The notes below the pieces were generated by a model. The model saw nothing but the letters and a program-made list of their open reading frames with translations, ran no database searches and was not told where the DNA came from. Shown here one piece after another: positions 25,285 to 34,281 of a DNA stretch of 48,063 bases; position 1 is the first letter of the stretch; each line of letters opens with the position of its first letter. The stretch is from JBHGXV01 sp041920505. GTDB lineage: Bacteria; Bacillota; Bacilli; Brevibacillales; Brevibacillaceae. A program made the position numbers and the translations under genes. Where the stretch lies: contig JBHGXV010000017.1 of the NCBI GenBank assembly GCA_041920505.1, positions 1-48,063 on the forward strand, read 5' to 3'.

Positions 25285-26442
25285 CTATGTTCGAAACGCC
25301 ATCGAGATTTCTTGTACGGCCGCAATCAGTTGTTCGACCTGTTCCTCTGTGTTAAACACGCCAAAGCTGACGCGAACCGCCCCGGTCGCCTCCGTGCCTG
25401 CCGTTTTGTGACCCAACGGAGTGCAGTGATAGCCCGCCCGGGTGGCGATGCCGTACTGCTGATCGAGAATAAACGCCACTTCCGAAGCGTCGGCTCCCTG
25501 GACGTTAAACGACACCACGCCGACACGCTCCACCTCGATGCCCGGGCCGTACACCTCAACGCCGGGAATCGCGGACAACAACTGAAGCGTCTTTCTCGCC
25601 AGGCTCCATTCGTGCCGGTGGATCTGGTCAACCCCTTTTTCCAGCACAAACGATACGCCTGCCAACAATCCGGCCAACCCGACCGTATTGGCAGTTCCGC
25701 TTTCGTAGCGATCGGGCCGTGTCGTCGGTTGTTCGACCGCCTCCGATTGACTGCCCGTCCCGCCGTGTATCAACGGCTCCAGGTCAATCTCTCCCCGCAC
25801 ATACAACCCGCCTGTTCCCTGCGGCCCGTACAGCCCTTTGTGACCAGGGAAAGCGAGCATGTCGATGTTCATCTGTTCAATGTCGATCGGCAAAACACCT
25901 GCCGACTGCGACGCGTCGACGAGAAACAGGCTTCCGTGTTTTCTGGCGACGGCTCCGATTTCGCCGATCGGCAAAATCACGCCGGTCAAATTGGAGGCAT
26001 GGCTGACAACGACCAGGCGCGTCTTGCCCGTCAGCGCCTTCTCAAAGTCATCGGCGTAAAACAATCCATCCTGTCTCGGCTCGACATAGGTAATCTCAAT
26101 CCCCTTGGTGCGCCGAAGGAATTCCAGCGGGCGTCTGACCGAGTTGTGTTCAATCGAGGAGGTCACCACATGATCGCCGGGTTGCAGCAACCCCTTGATT
26201 GCCTGGTTCAGCGCCTGGGTCGCATTCAGGTAAAAAAAGAGGTCATTCGGGTTTTGAATCCCAAACAACCGCGATACCTGCACCCGCGTGCGAAACAGCA
26301 CTTTGCTGGCCTTCATGGCCAATTGGTGTCCGCCGCGCCCCGGATTTGCCGCAAACTCGTCAAGAACCTCCATCATCGCCTCTTTGACGCCCGGAGGTTT
26401 TGGCCATGTGGATGCCGCATTATCCAAGTAAATGACACGCAT
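25285..26442 (-). CDS. Class V PLP-dependent aminotransferase (cysteine desulfurase-like)
   Basis: A 385-residue fold-type I PLP enzyme. PLP Lys is K202 in PGHKGLYG, and the putative persulfide-bearing Cys is C340 in RAGYHCTPLGHK. It therefore resembles cysteine desulfurases, which move sulfur from cysteine to acceptors for Fe-S clusters or thiolated tRNA. NAASTWPKPPGVKEAMM and NPGRGGHQLAMKAS are typical of the SufS-like subgroup found near parB. The ATG at 26442 has GGAGGT at 6 bases; a longer upstream frame is antisense of parB and rejected. The gene sits 31 bases after parB. Confidence 0.88.
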   Translation of the reverse strand: MRVIYLDNAASTWPKPPGVKEAMMEVLDEFAANPGRGGHQLAMKASKVLFRTRVQVSRLFGIQNPNDLFFYLNATQALNQAIKGLLQPGDHVVTSSIEHNSVRRPLEFLRRTKGIEITYVEPRQDGLFYADDFEKALTGKTRLVVVSHASNLTGVILPIGEIGAVARKHGSLFLVDASQSAGVLPIDIEQMNIDMLAFPGHKGLYGPQGTGGLYVRGEIDLEPLIHGGTGSQSEAVEQPTTRPDRYESGTANTVGLAGLLAGVSFVLEKGVDQIHRHEWSLARKTLQLLSAIPGVEVYGPGIEVERVGVVSFNVQGADASEVAFILDQQYGIATRAGYHCTPLGHKTAGTEATGAVRVSFGVFNTEEQVEQLIAAVQEISMAFRT

Positions 26443-26473
26443 CGTCGTACCTCCACACTCTGCATCGATTTGT

Positions 26474-27310
26474 TCACACGTCCAACAATTCCAGCAAGCG
26501 TTGCAAATCTTCGTTCGAATAGAATTCAATCTCGATTTTGCCTTTTTTGCTTCCCTTTTTGATCTGGACGGCTGTTCCGAAACGGCTGCGCAACCGTTCC
26601 TCCATCTGCACGATTTCCGCTTCTTTTTTGACCTTCTTCCCTTTTGTTTCACGTGAAACGTGCAGTTGCTTCACCATTTCCTCAAGTTGACGCACACTCA
26701 AATCTTTTTTGACGACGTCATTGGCCAACTGCCATTGCAATTTTTCGTTTTCCACCGGCAACAACGCCCTGGCGTGACCCATGGACAAAGCCGACGAGGA
26801 AACCATGATTCTGATCTTCTCAGGCAGTTGTAACAGCCGAAGCATATTGGCGACGTGCGGTCTGCTTTTCCCGATCTTTTGCGCCAGTTCTTCCTGCGTA
26901 AACGAGCAATGTTCGATCAGCTTCTGATACGCTTCCGCCTCCTCCATCGGATTGAGGTTCTCCCGCTGGAGATTTTCAATCAAAGCGATTTCCATCAACT
27001 GCTGATCGGTATAACTCTTGACCACCACCGGCACTTTGGACAGGCCGGCCTCTTTTGCCGCCCGCAACCGCCGTTCGCCTGCCACCAACTCAAACCCCTT
27101 GATGCTTTTGCGCACGATCAACGGCTGGATAATCCCGTGCACCTTGACGGAATCGGCCAGCTCCTTCAGTGCGGCCGAATCAAACTCCTTACGCGGTTGG
27201 TACGGATTGGGCCGGATTTCCTGTATGGCTACTTCCGTGACTTGTTCCGACTCATCCACCAGGTTGGATGTAATCAGGGCACTCAGTCCCTTTCCCAGGC
27301 GCTTGCTCAT
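26474..27310 (-). CDS. parB: Chromosome-partitioning protein ParB (Spo0J)
   Basis: ParB binds parS, spreads as a CTP-dependent clamp, and loads SMC near the origin. The 278 residues hold the CTP-binding/ParB domain (RPNPYQPRKEF, then VAGERRLRAAKEAG), the helix-turn-helix DNA-binding domain (FTQEELAQKIGKSRPHVANMLRLLQLP) and a C-terminal dimer domain. A parS site lies inside its own gene at 26645-26660. It overlaps soj by ATGA. Confidence 0.96.
   Translation of the reverse strand: MSKRLGKGLSALITSNLVDESEQVTEVAIQEIRPNPYQPRKEFDSAALKELADSVKVHGIIQPLIVRKSIKGFELVAGERRLRAAKEAGLSKVPVVVKSYTDQQLMEIALIENLQRENLNPMEEAEAYQKLIEHCSFTQEELAQKIGKSRPHVANMLRLLQLPEKIRIMVSSSALSMGHARALLPVENEKLQWQLANDVVKKDLSVRQLEEMVKQLHVSRETKGKKVKKEAEIVQMEERLRSRFGTAVQIKKGSKKGKIEIEFYSNEDLQRLLELLDV
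26645..26660. promoter_or_regulatory. parS site 1 (inside parB)
   Basis: TGTTTCACGTGAAACG matches the ParB-binding consensus TGTTNCACGTGAAACA at 15 of 16 positions. A parS inside spo0J is also found in B. subtilis. Confidence 0.92.
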
Positions 27311-28065
27311 ATCCCGACCACTTCCTTCGCCAGGTCCGTGTACACTTCCGCCCCTCTGGATCGCGGATCGTAGCTGATAATGGCTTGTCCATGGGACGGC
27401 GCTTCACTCAAGCGAACGTTACGCGGAATGATGGTGCGATACACTTTGTCTTGAAAATACTTCTTCACCTCTTCGATCACCTGGATGCCGAGATTGGTTC
27501 GGGCATCCAGCATCGTCAAGAGAACCCCTTCTATGGTAAGGTGCGAATTCAGGTGTTTTTGCACAAGGCGAATGGTGTTGAGCAACTGGCTCAACCCTTC
27601 CAGCGCGTAATACTCGCACTGGATCGGAATCAAAACCGAATCGGCGGCGGTAAGGGAGTTGACGGTGAGAATCCCCAAAGACGGCGGACAATCGATAAGA
27701 ATATAGTCGTACTTGTCTTTGATTACTTCCAACGCTTTCTTCAGCCGCACTTCCCTGGAAATGGTCGGAACCAGTTCGATCTCGGCTCCGGCCAACTGAA
27801 TGGTAGCCGGTATGATTTGCAGGCCATCAATCTCTGTGGGCAACGTCGTGTCAGCCGGGTTGATGTCGTTGATCAGCACGTCGTAGATACAATACCGGAC
27901 GTCTGCTTTATTGACACCAATCCCGCTCGTCGCGTTGCCTTGCGGATCAATATCGACCAACAAAACTTTTTTTCCCAGAGAAGCAAGGCACGCGCTCAGG
28001 TTGACAGCCGTAGTGGTTTTCCCTACGCCACCTTTCTGATTGGCTACTGCAATTACTTTCCCCAA
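27307..28065 (-). CDS. soj: ParA-type ATPase Soj
   Basis: Soj is the partner ATPase of ParB, controlling origin segregation and DnaA activity. The deviant Walker A NQKGGVGKTTTAVNLSA and DIDPQGNATSG are intact, as is the Walker B-like ILIDCPPSLG. Start: the open frame begins at GTG 28074, but TTG 28065 is preceded by GAGGTG at 6 bases and starts LGKVIAVANQKGG, which matches the usual N-terminus and length (252 aa, family about 253), so I chose it. It overlaps parB. The 235-base gap behind noc holds a terminator and an AT-rich stretch with one TACAAT (28112-28117) as a possible -10. Confidence 0.95.
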   Translation of the reverse strand: MGKVIAVANQKGGVGKTTTAVNLSACLASLGKKVLLVDIDPQGNATSGIGVNKADVRYCIYDVLINDINPADTTLPTEIDGLQIIPATIQLAGAEIELVPTISREVRLKKALEVIKDKYDYILIDCPPSLGILTVNSLTAADSVLIPIQCEYYALEGLSQLLNTIRLVQKHLNSHLTIEGVLLTMLDARTNLGIQVIEEVKKYFQDKVYRTIIPRNVRLSEAPSHGQAIISYDPRSRGAEVYTDLAKEVVGI

Positions 28066-28192
28066 CTTCTCCACCTCATTTGTTCAATCTAACCAAACCA
28101 TTTCCGGCCGCATGCAATCCTATTGTACCGCAATGGTTTGTAAAAAAATAGAACTACAAGCTAACAAACCTGCTGCCAATAAACGGAATCTA

Positions 28193-28223
28193 TCAGAAAA
28201 AGAAAGGCGGCACATGTCGCCGC
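28193..28223 (-). terminator. noc terminator
   Basis: GCGGC and GCCGC form a short GC stem with a 7-base loop, followed on the minus strand by TTTCTTTTTCT. It lies about 80 bases after the noc stop and means soj needs its own promoter. Confidence 0.6.
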
Positions 28224-28300
28224 TGGTGTGATGACAGCTATTTTCGCGAACTTCGTTCGGTATCGCCACAGTTTGATGCAAAGAAAAATCCGATGTTCGG

Positions 28301-29146
28301 TTATGCCCGCTTTTTCGGAATGCGAATGGTAAATTGATAAAACTCCTCGTGTTCCTCTTCCGCAGTTTCCACCGGCAATCCGGTTTTCAGCACCATGTCA
28401 ATCGATTGACGCACCGTATTGATCGCGATCCGGGTATCGCGCGAAAAGGCTTTCCACTTTGGTTTCTTCTCTTTTTCCGCAGGGGGATTATGCATCGCAT
28501 CCAACAATTGCTTCACGCGGTTTTCCGTCTGCTTGACATTCCAATCCCGCTCCAAAATCTCTTGCAGTGTGCGCAACTGCAACTCGGGATCTTTGAGCGG
28601 AATCAATGCGCGGGCGTGCCGCTCTGTCACCTTGCGAGCCAATAAGGCGTCCTGGATCGGTTGCGGCAGATGTAACAGTCTCAGTTTGTTTGCGATCGTA
28701 GACTGCCCTTTTCCCAAGCGCTGCGCCAGACTCTCCTGAGTCAGGTTGTGCAAGTCAATCAACTTCTGATACGCCATCGCTTCCTCGATCGCGGTCAATC
28801 CTTCGCGCTGCAAGTTTTCGATCAAGGCGATCGAAGCGGTCTGCGTATCGTTGAATTCCTTGACGATAGCCGGAATCCGCTCCATCCCCAGCTTTTTTGA
28901 AGCCCGCAATCTGCGCTCTCCCGCGATCAATTCATATCGATTATTCCGGACGCGAACCACAATCGGCTGAATCAAGCCATGAGTCCGAATCGTCTGGCAC
29001 AATTCTTCAATCTTCTCATCATCAAACACAGTACGAGGCTGATAGGGATTGGGGACAATCTCATCAACAGGGATTTGACGTATTTCTTCGTTCTCCGTTT
29101 TGTCCGAAAAACCGAACAACCGCGAAAACTGATCCTTTACTGTCAT
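28301..29146 (-). CDS. noc: Nucleoid occlusion protein Noc
   Basis: Noc is a ParB paralogue that binds its own sites across the chromosome and blocks division over the nucleoid. The 281 residues share IVPNPYQPRTVF and IAGERRLRASKKLG with ParB and have the helix-turn-helix LTQESLAQRLGKGQSTIANKLRLL. The ATG at 29146 (MTVKDQFSRLFGF) is used because it gives an amphipathic membrane-binding N-terminus like that of B. subtilis Noc. A GTG five codons earlier is less likely. It lies just upstream of soj-parB, as in other Bacilli. I could not find complete Noc-binding palindromes here. Confidence 0.93.
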   Translation of the reverse strand: MTVKDQFSRLFGFSDKTENEEIRQIPVDEIVPNPYQPRTVFDDEKIEELCQTIRTHGLIQPIVVRVRNNRYELIAGERRLRASKKLGMERIPAIVKEFNDTQTASIALIENLQREGLTAIEEAMAYQKLIDLHNLTQESLAQRLGKGQSTIANKLRLLHLPQPIQDALLARKVTERHARALIPLKDPELQLRTLQEILERDWNVKQTENRVKQLLDAMHNPPAEKEKKPKWKAFSRDTRIAINTVRQSIDMVLKTGLPVETAEEEHEEFYQFTIRIPKKRA

Positions 29147-29524
29147 ACCGTGATCCCCCACTTCTCAACGTTCCACTGGACAAATAATTCTTCATTTCAC
29201 CGCCAAATCCTGCTTGCCATCCAATGATTTAAGCTCCTGTAACCCAATCTGCTAAGGAGCGTTTTACCGGCGATATACTGTCTCCAACAGAGGGGATCGG
29301 TCGTACCGCGCAGCGCAGTCCTCTTGCCACTCACTCCTGTTTTTGTCCGTCCCTTGCCCTGCTACTCATGCGTACCAAGGGCTTTCTTTGGACAAAAAAC
29401 GTGTACGCGCAAAAAGCTTTCCGCGAAAGGAGTACGATCGTAAAATCGAACTCCCCGGCGTGAAAGCCGCTGCACATTCCCCTGTCCTCAAATGTGTAAC
29501 CCGGCGCGTTTCACGTGAAACATC
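29147..29524. other. 378-base intergenic region noc-mgtC: several hairpins, no gene found
   Basis: No convincing protein gene is present. A nested hairpin is TTTTTGTCC (29340-29348) pairing with GGACAAAAA (29390-29398), enclosing GCCCT (29356-29360) with AGGGC (29378-29382). Next come CTTTC-CGC-GAAAG (29417-29429) and CGGC-GTGAAA-GCCG. A parS site closes the region at 29507. The sequence could be a structured RNA on either strand, a noc leader or just DNA-level structure. I see no known riboswitch signature and no clear promoter. Confidence 0.4.
29507..29522. promoter_or_regulatory. parS site 2 (between noc and mgtC)
   Basis: CGTTTCACGTGAAACA matches the ParB site at 15 of 16 positions. It lies 2 bases after the stop of the MgtC-like gene. 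Confidence 0.9.
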
Positions 29525-30052
29525 CTAACCGTCAGTTGGGGAAGAAGATTGTTTTTCTTTGGCCGATGCGATCTCGTCGTTATCCTCCTCGTAATTAAAC
29601 AGCCGGGGGAACAGACGGTGAAAATCAAGCGTCAGATACGCAAGAAGTGCCGCGACGATCGCCGCAATGTACATCCCCGCACTGAACATCAGCCCGATGG
29701 CGGATGCCACCCACATCCCGGCAGCAGTGGTCAATCCTTTTACCTCTCCGTTGAATTTGAGGATCGCACCGGCCCCAAGGAAACCCATGCCCGTCACTAC
29801 TTGAGCCGCCACCCGTCCCGGGTCATTGTTCACTCCCGTGGTGGAAAAGCCGTAAATCGATGCCAGACCGAACAGACACGACCCGAAGCAGACCAGACTG
29901 TAGGTGCGAAAACCGGCAGCCTTTTGCCGATGCACATCGCGGGAATACCACTCGCGTTCCAGCCCCATGATCGCCCCCGCCACAAAGGCGAGAACCAGCC
30001 GCAGCAGGATGATCGGCAATTCCGGCGGCAGCAAGGTTGAATGAACCGACAT
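29525..30052 (-). CDS. MgtC/SapB-family membrane protein
   Basis: This 175-residue protein has about four transmembrane helices. It shows the MgtC/SapB pattern LRLVLAFVAGAIMGLEREW, FRTYSLVCFGSCLFGL, VVTGMGFLGAGAIL and GLTTAAGMWVASAIGL. Family members include the Mg2+-linked virulence factor MgtC and the B. subtilis protein SapB, but no single biochemical role is settled. It lacks the extra C-terminal domain of Salmonella MgtC and has instead a polar tail (NYEEDNDEIASAKEKQ). It lies between rsmG and noc, where most Bacilli have no such gene. Confidence 0.9.
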   Translation of the reverse strand: MSVHSTLLPPELPIILLRLVLAFVAGAIMGLEREWYSRDVHRQKAAGFRTYSLVCFGSCLFGLASIYGFSTTGVNNDPGRVAAQVVTGMGFLGAGAILKFNGEVKGLTTAAGMWVASAIGLMFSAGMYIAAIVAALLAYLTLDFHRLFPRLFNYEEDNDEIASAKEKQSSSPTDG

Positions 30053-30180
30053 GTCACTTCCCCCTCTCGTCTTCGTTTTTGTATTTTATGGAACTTTGTG
30101 TATGAATACAATATACCGGATGTACCGGTGAAAAAACATTCCTGCCAAAATAGCACCCGCAAACCGAAAACAAGCTGTGA

Positions 30181-30207
30181 AAAGAGCCACAGCACTCGCT
30201 ATGGCCC
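30181..30207 (-). terminator. rsmG terminator
   Basis: GGGCCATAGC and GCTGTGGCTC pair over 10 bp including two wobbles, with a 4-base loop, followed on the minus strand by TTTTC. It ends the mnmE-mnmG-rsmG operon 7 bases after the rsmG stop. Confidence 0.75.
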
Positions 30208-30213
30208 ATCCGT

Positions 30214-30930
30214 TCACATCAATGGCTTCTTCGCTGGAATACCCGCTTTGCGGGGATACGCTTTGGGCGTCGGTTCCAACTTGTCGATCAGCACAATGTT
30301 CCGCTCGCCGGCATCGGCCGGCAAAGCAAATGTCTCCACTTTTCGCGTTTTTCCGCCCAGCGTCTTGATCGCTTTCTTCGCTTCGTTCAACTCCGGCGAA
30401 ATGTCGCTGCCTTTCATGGCAAGGAACGTCCCGCCAACGCGGGCAAGCGGCAGACAGTATTCCACGAGGACGTTTAAACGGGCAACCGCCCGGGCGGTCA
30501 CCAGGTCAAACCGTTCCCGAAGCGACGGATCCTGTCCCGTTTCTTCGGCGCGTCCGTGTACCGCCGTCACACCTTCCAAGCCGAGTTCCTTCGTTAGATG
30601 CTGCAAAAAAGAAATCCGCTTTTGCAAAGAGTCGATGATCGTTACCCGCAGGTGAGGAAAACAGATTTTCAGCGGCACACTGGGAAATCCCGCCCCCGCT
30701 CCCACATCGGCCAGCGTGGTCACGCTCTCAATGGGAAAGAAAAACGCGGCGGAGAGCGAGTCGTAGAAATGCTTGACGTACACCTCGGGCTCTGCCGTGA
30801 TCGCGGTCAGGTTCATTTTCTCGTTCCATTCGACCAACAGCCGAAAGTAACGGTCAAACTGTTGCAACTGTTCGTCGGTCAGTTGGATGCCGTGTTCCGC
30901 CAGCAGCGAAACAAACTGGTTTTTTTCCAT
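30214..30930 (-). CDS. rsmG: 16S rRNA (guanine527-N7)-methyltransferase RsmG
   Basis: RsmG uses SAM to methylate G527 in the 530 loop of 16S rRNA; loss of it gives low-level streptomycin resistance in many bacteria. The 238 residues show LVEWNEKMNLTAITAEPEV, SAM motif TLADVGAGAGFPSVPLKI and DLVTARAVARLNVLVEYCLPL. The ATG at 30930 follows GGGAGG at 5 bases. The gene lies 10 bases after mnmG and is the last of mnmE-mnmG-rsmG. Confidence 0.96.
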   Translation of the reverse strand: MEKNQFVSLLAEHGIQLTDEQLQQFDRYFRLLVEWNEKMNLTAITAEPEVYVKHFYDSLSAAFFFPIESVTTLADVGAGAGFPSVPLKICFPHLRVTIIDSLQKRISFLQHLTKELGLEGVTAVHGRAEETGQDPSLRERFDLVTARAVARLNVLVEYCLPLARVGGTFLAMKGSDISPELNEAKKAIKTLGGKTRKVETFALPADAGERNIVLIDKLEPTPKAYPRKAGIPAKKPLM

Positions 30931-30940
30931 GCGCGCCTCC

Positions 30941-32836
30941 CTATTCACCCGCATGCACCCGGTTATACTGTTCAAGGTAAACCATCAGGACAGAGATGTC
31001 AGCCGGATTGACGCCCGAGATGCGGGATGCTTGCCCGATGTTGAGCGGACGGATTTTATCCAGCTTCTCTCGCGCTTCCTTGGACATGCCGGTGATGCGG
31101 GAGTAGTCGATGTCGGCCGGAATCCGCTTCTCTTCCACCTTTTTCATCCGTTCCACCTGCTGGAGCGACTTGCGGATGTAGCCGTCATACTTGATCTGGA
31201 TTTCCACCTGTTCGGCTACCTCATCCGGTATCTCGCAGGGAGCCGGAACCATCTGGGCGATGTGCGCGTAGGTGAGTTGCGGCCGCCGCAACAGTTGGGC
31301 CAATTCCAGCACTTCGGTCAACTCCGGGGAACCGACTGCGCGAAGCACAGCCTGTACCTGTTCGTTGTCCGGGCGAACGCGGGTGTTGAGCAGACGCTCC
31401 TTCTCCTGTTCGATCAATTCCCGTTTCTTGCAGAAGCGTTTGTAACGATCTTCACTGATCAGCCCGATTTCGTAACCGATGTCGGTCAAGCGCAAATCGG
31501 CATTGTCATGGCGCAGCAACAGCCGGTATTCCGCTCTGGATGTAAGCAGCCGGTACGGTTCATTCGTTCCCTTGGTGACCAGATCATCGATCAGCACGCC
31601 GATGTAAGCCTGTTCGCGGCCCAGAATGACAGGCGGTTTGCCCTGCACCTTTCTCGCCGCGTTAATCCCCGCCATCAGCCCTTGGCCGGCCGCTTCCTCG
31701 TAACCGGACGTACCGTTGATCTGCCCGGCGGTGAACAATCCTTCCACCAATTTTGTCTCCAGCGACGGCCACAGTTGGGTCGGGACAATCGCGTCGTATT
31801 CGATCGCGTATCCGGGCCGCATCATCTTGACCTGTTCCATGCCGGCCATGGTGCGCAGCATGGAGAGCTGCACGTCTTCCGGCAAGCTGGTGGACAGCCC
31901 TTGTACATACATCTCTTCCGTATGCCGCCCTTCCGGCTCAAGGAAAATCTGATGGCGCGGCTTGTCGCTGAACCGGACCACCTTGTCTTCGATCGACGGA
32001 CAGTAACGCGGACCCGTCCCCTCGATCATGCCAGAGTACATCGGCGCCCGATGCAAGTTATTGTTGATGATCTCGTGCGTTTCCGTAGAAGTGTACGTCA
32101 ACCAGCACGGCAACTGATCCATGATAAACTCGGTCGTCTCGTAGGAAAACGCCCGAGGCACCGGATCGCCGGGCTGAATCTCCATTTTGCTGAAGTCAAT
32201 CGTGCTCTTGTGCACGCGCGGCGGCGTCCCGGTCTTGAAGCGGACCATCTCGAAGCCCAGTTCCTTTAAGTTGTGGGCCAGACGAATCGACGGCCGCATA
32301 TTGTTCGGACCGCTCTCGTACTGAAGATCGCCGATGATGATCTTCCCGCGCAGATAGGTGCCGGTCGTAAGCACAACCGCTTTTGCCCGGTAGCGCGCCC
32401 CTGTCTGGGTAATCACCCCTTCGCAGACGCCGTTGTTGACGATCAGCTCTTCCGCCATCGCCTGACGCAAAATCAAGTTGGGGGTGGTTTCAATCGTATG
32501 TTTCATCTGCTGCTGATAGGCGATCTTGTCGGCTTGCGCCCGCAGCGCATGCACGGCCGGACCTTTGCCCGTATTCAACATGCGCATCTGAATGTGGGTT
32601 TTATCCGTATTTTTCCCCATCTCGCCGCCGAGCGCGTCAATCTCCCGCACCACATGCCCTTTGGCCGGGCCCCCGACGGACGGATTGCACGGCATGTACG
32701 CCACAGCGTCCAGATTTATCGTCAACAGCAACGTGCTGCAGCCCATGCGCGCCGCAGCAAGCGCCGCTTCACAGCCGGCGTGACCAGCTCCGATCACGAT
32801 CACGTCAAACGAACCGGCATCATACGTTCGCTCCAT
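30941..32836 (-). CDS. mnmG: tRNA uridine-5-carboxymethylaminomethyl enzyme MnmG (GidA)
   Basis: MnmG is the FAD-binding half of the MnmE-MnmG complex that modifies wobble uridine 34 of several tRNAs. The 631 residues have the Rossmann motif VIVIGAGHAGCEAALAAARMG near the N-terminus, CNPSVGGPAKGH with the conserved Cys, and a helical C-terminal domain. The ATG at 32836 has GGAGGGAG upstream. A TTG nine codons earlier lies within the mnmE end and is not used. The neighbours mnmE and rsmG follow the standard order. Confidence 0.97.
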   Translation of the reverse strand: MERTYDAGSFDVIVIGAGHAGCEAALAAARMGCSTLLLTINLDAVAYMPCNPSVGGPAKGHVVREIDALGGEMGKNTDKTHIQMRMLNTGKGPAVHALRAQADKIAYQQQMKHTIETTPNLILRQAMAEELIVNNGVCEGVITQTGARYRAKAVVLTTGTYLRGKIIIGDLQYESGPNNMRPSIRLAHNLKELGFEMVRFKTGTPPRVHKSTIDFSKMEIQPGDPVPRAFSYETTEFIMDQLPCWLTYTSTETHEIINNNLHRAPMYSGMIEGTGPRYCPSIEDKVVRFSDKPRHQIFLEPEGRHTEEMYVQGLSTSLPEDVQLSMLRTMAGMEQVKMMRPGYAIEYDAIVPTQLWPSLETKLVEGLFTAGQINGTSGYEEAAGQGLMAGINAARKVQGKPPVILGREQAYIGVLIDDLVTKGTNEPYRLLTSRAEYRLLLRHDNADLRLTDIGYEIGLISEDRYKRFCKKRELIEQEKERLLNTRVRPDNEQVQAVLRAVGSPELTEVLELAQLLRRPQLTYAHIAQMVPAPCEIPDEVAEQVEIQIKYDGYIRKSLQQVERMKKVEEKRIPADIDYSRITGMSKEAREKLDKIRPLNIGQASRISGVNPADISVLMVYLEQYNRVHAGE

Positions 32837-32847
32837 CGTTCTCCCTC

Positions 32848-34224
32848 CTATTTTCCCAGACAAAACTGGGAGAAAATCTGATCAATCAAGTCTTCGCCCA
32901 CGCTCTCGCCGATCACTTCGCCGAGCAGCTCCCAGGCTTTTTTAATATCGATTTGCACCATATCAATCGGCATCTGATCCCGGATACCGGCAATCGCGTC
33001 ATCGATCGCCTGCTCCGCCTGACGCAACAGCGCGATATGACGGGCGTTGCTCACATACGTCAGGTCTTCCTGCTGGACGCGCCCATTGAAAAAGATGCTG
33101 GCGATCGCCTCTTCCAACTGGTCGATGCCCGTCTCTTCTTTTACCGAGGTCAGAATCATCGGCTGGTCGGGAAAATGACGCTTCAACTCATCCAGGTCGA
33201 GCTGTCGGGGGAGATCGGTTTTGTTGACGATCACGATCACCCGCATCCCCCTGACCGCTTCAAAAATGGCCCGATCTTCGTCGGACAGCGGCTGGTTGTA
33301 ATTCACCACCAACAAGATCAGGTCGGCTTGCTGCAAGATTTGCCGCGACTTCTCCACTCCGATCTTTTCGACGACGTCTTCGGTCTCCCGGATCCCCGCC
33401 GTATCGATCAGGCGCAACGGCACTCCACGCACGTTTACATACTCTTCGATCACGTCGCGCGTCGTCCCCGCCACGTCGGTCACAATCGCTTTCTCTTCCT
33501 GTACCAGGCTGTTTAACAATGACGATTTCCCCACATTGGGTCTGCCCACGATCGCCGTCGACAACCCTTCGCGCAGAATCTTCCCTTGTTTGGCCGTTTC
33601 CAGCATGCGGCCGATTTTTGCCTTAACCTCCTGGCACTTGCTCAACAGGAAGTGTTGTGTCACTTCCTCCACGTCGTGCTCGGGATAATCCAGCGTCACT
33701 TCGATGTGGGCCATCGCCTCGATCAGGTTTTGCCGCAGGGCGCGGACCTGTTTGGAAAGCTTCCCTTCCACCTGCGCAAGCGCCACTTTCATCGCCCGGT
33801 CCGTCTTTGCCCGAATCAGATCGATCACCGCCTCAGCCTGGGACAGGTCGATCCGCCCGTTGAGAAACGCCCGCTTGGTGAATTCCCCCGGTTCCGCCAA
33901 TCGGGCGCCGTTGTCCAAAATCAGATCCAACACCCGTTGAACCGAGACAATCCCGCCGTGGCAGTTGACCTCCACCACGTCCTCGCGGGTAAACGTCCGC
34001 GGCGCGCGCATGACGGACACCAGCACCTCTTCCACCCGTTCCCCCGTCTGCGGGTCAATCAGCATGCCGTAATGTATCGTATGTGTATCCACAGTGGATA
34101 ACTGTTGTTTTCCCCGGAATATCTTGTCCACAACCGCAATCGCTTCCGGACCGCTCACCCGGATGATCGCAATCCCGCCCTCGCCCATTGGCGTGGCAAT
34201 GGCGGCAATGGTATCCATTTTCAC
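32848..34224 (-). CDS. mnmE: tRNA modification GTPase MnmE (TrmE, ThdF)
   Basis: MnmE is the GTPase partner of MnmG. The N-terminal folate-binding domain begins DTIAAIATPMGEGGIAIIRV. The G domain carries G1 GRPNVGKSSLLNSL, G3 DTAGI and G4 NKTD; the protein ends with the catalytic Cys motif FCLGK. The GTG at 34224 follows GAGGTG by 8 bases; ATG 34218 two codons on is the alternative. Further upstream codons of the open frame are promoter DNA. It begins the mnmE-mnmG-rsmG operon. DnaA-box-like 9-mers lie in its promoter and early coding part. Confidence 0.96.
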   Translation of the reverse strand: MKMDTIAAIATPMGEGGIAIIRVSGPEAIAVVDKIFRGKQQLSTVDTHTIHYGMLIDPQTGERVEEVLVSVMRAPRTFTREDVVEVNCHGGIVSVQRVLDLILDNGARLAEPGEFTKRAFLNGRIDLSQAEAVIDLIRAKTDRAMKVALAQVEGKLSKQVRALRQNLIEAMAHIEVTLDYPEHDVEEVTQHFLLSKCQEVKAKIGRMLETAKQGKILREGLSTAIVGRPNVGKSSLLNSLVQEEKAIVTDVAGTTRDVIEEYVNVRGVPLRLIDTAGIRETEDVVEKIGVEKSRQILQQADLILLVVNYNQPLSDEDRAIFEAVRGMRVIVIVNKTDLPRQLDLDELKRHFPDQPMILTSVKEETGIDQLEEAIASIFFNGRVQQEDLTYVSNARHIALLRQAEQAIDDAIAGIRDQMPIDMVQIDIKKAWELLGEVIGESVGEDLIDQIFSQFCLGK

Positions 34225-34281
34225 TGGGTTTTCACCTCGAACCTCTGAATCAGTCATACACGCCGACGTCTCTAAAAGGTT

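Noticed and set aside
29343..29528. 61-codon + strand frame ending in parS
   Set aside because: No ribosome site, odd composition, and it reads through hairpins and the parS palindrome.
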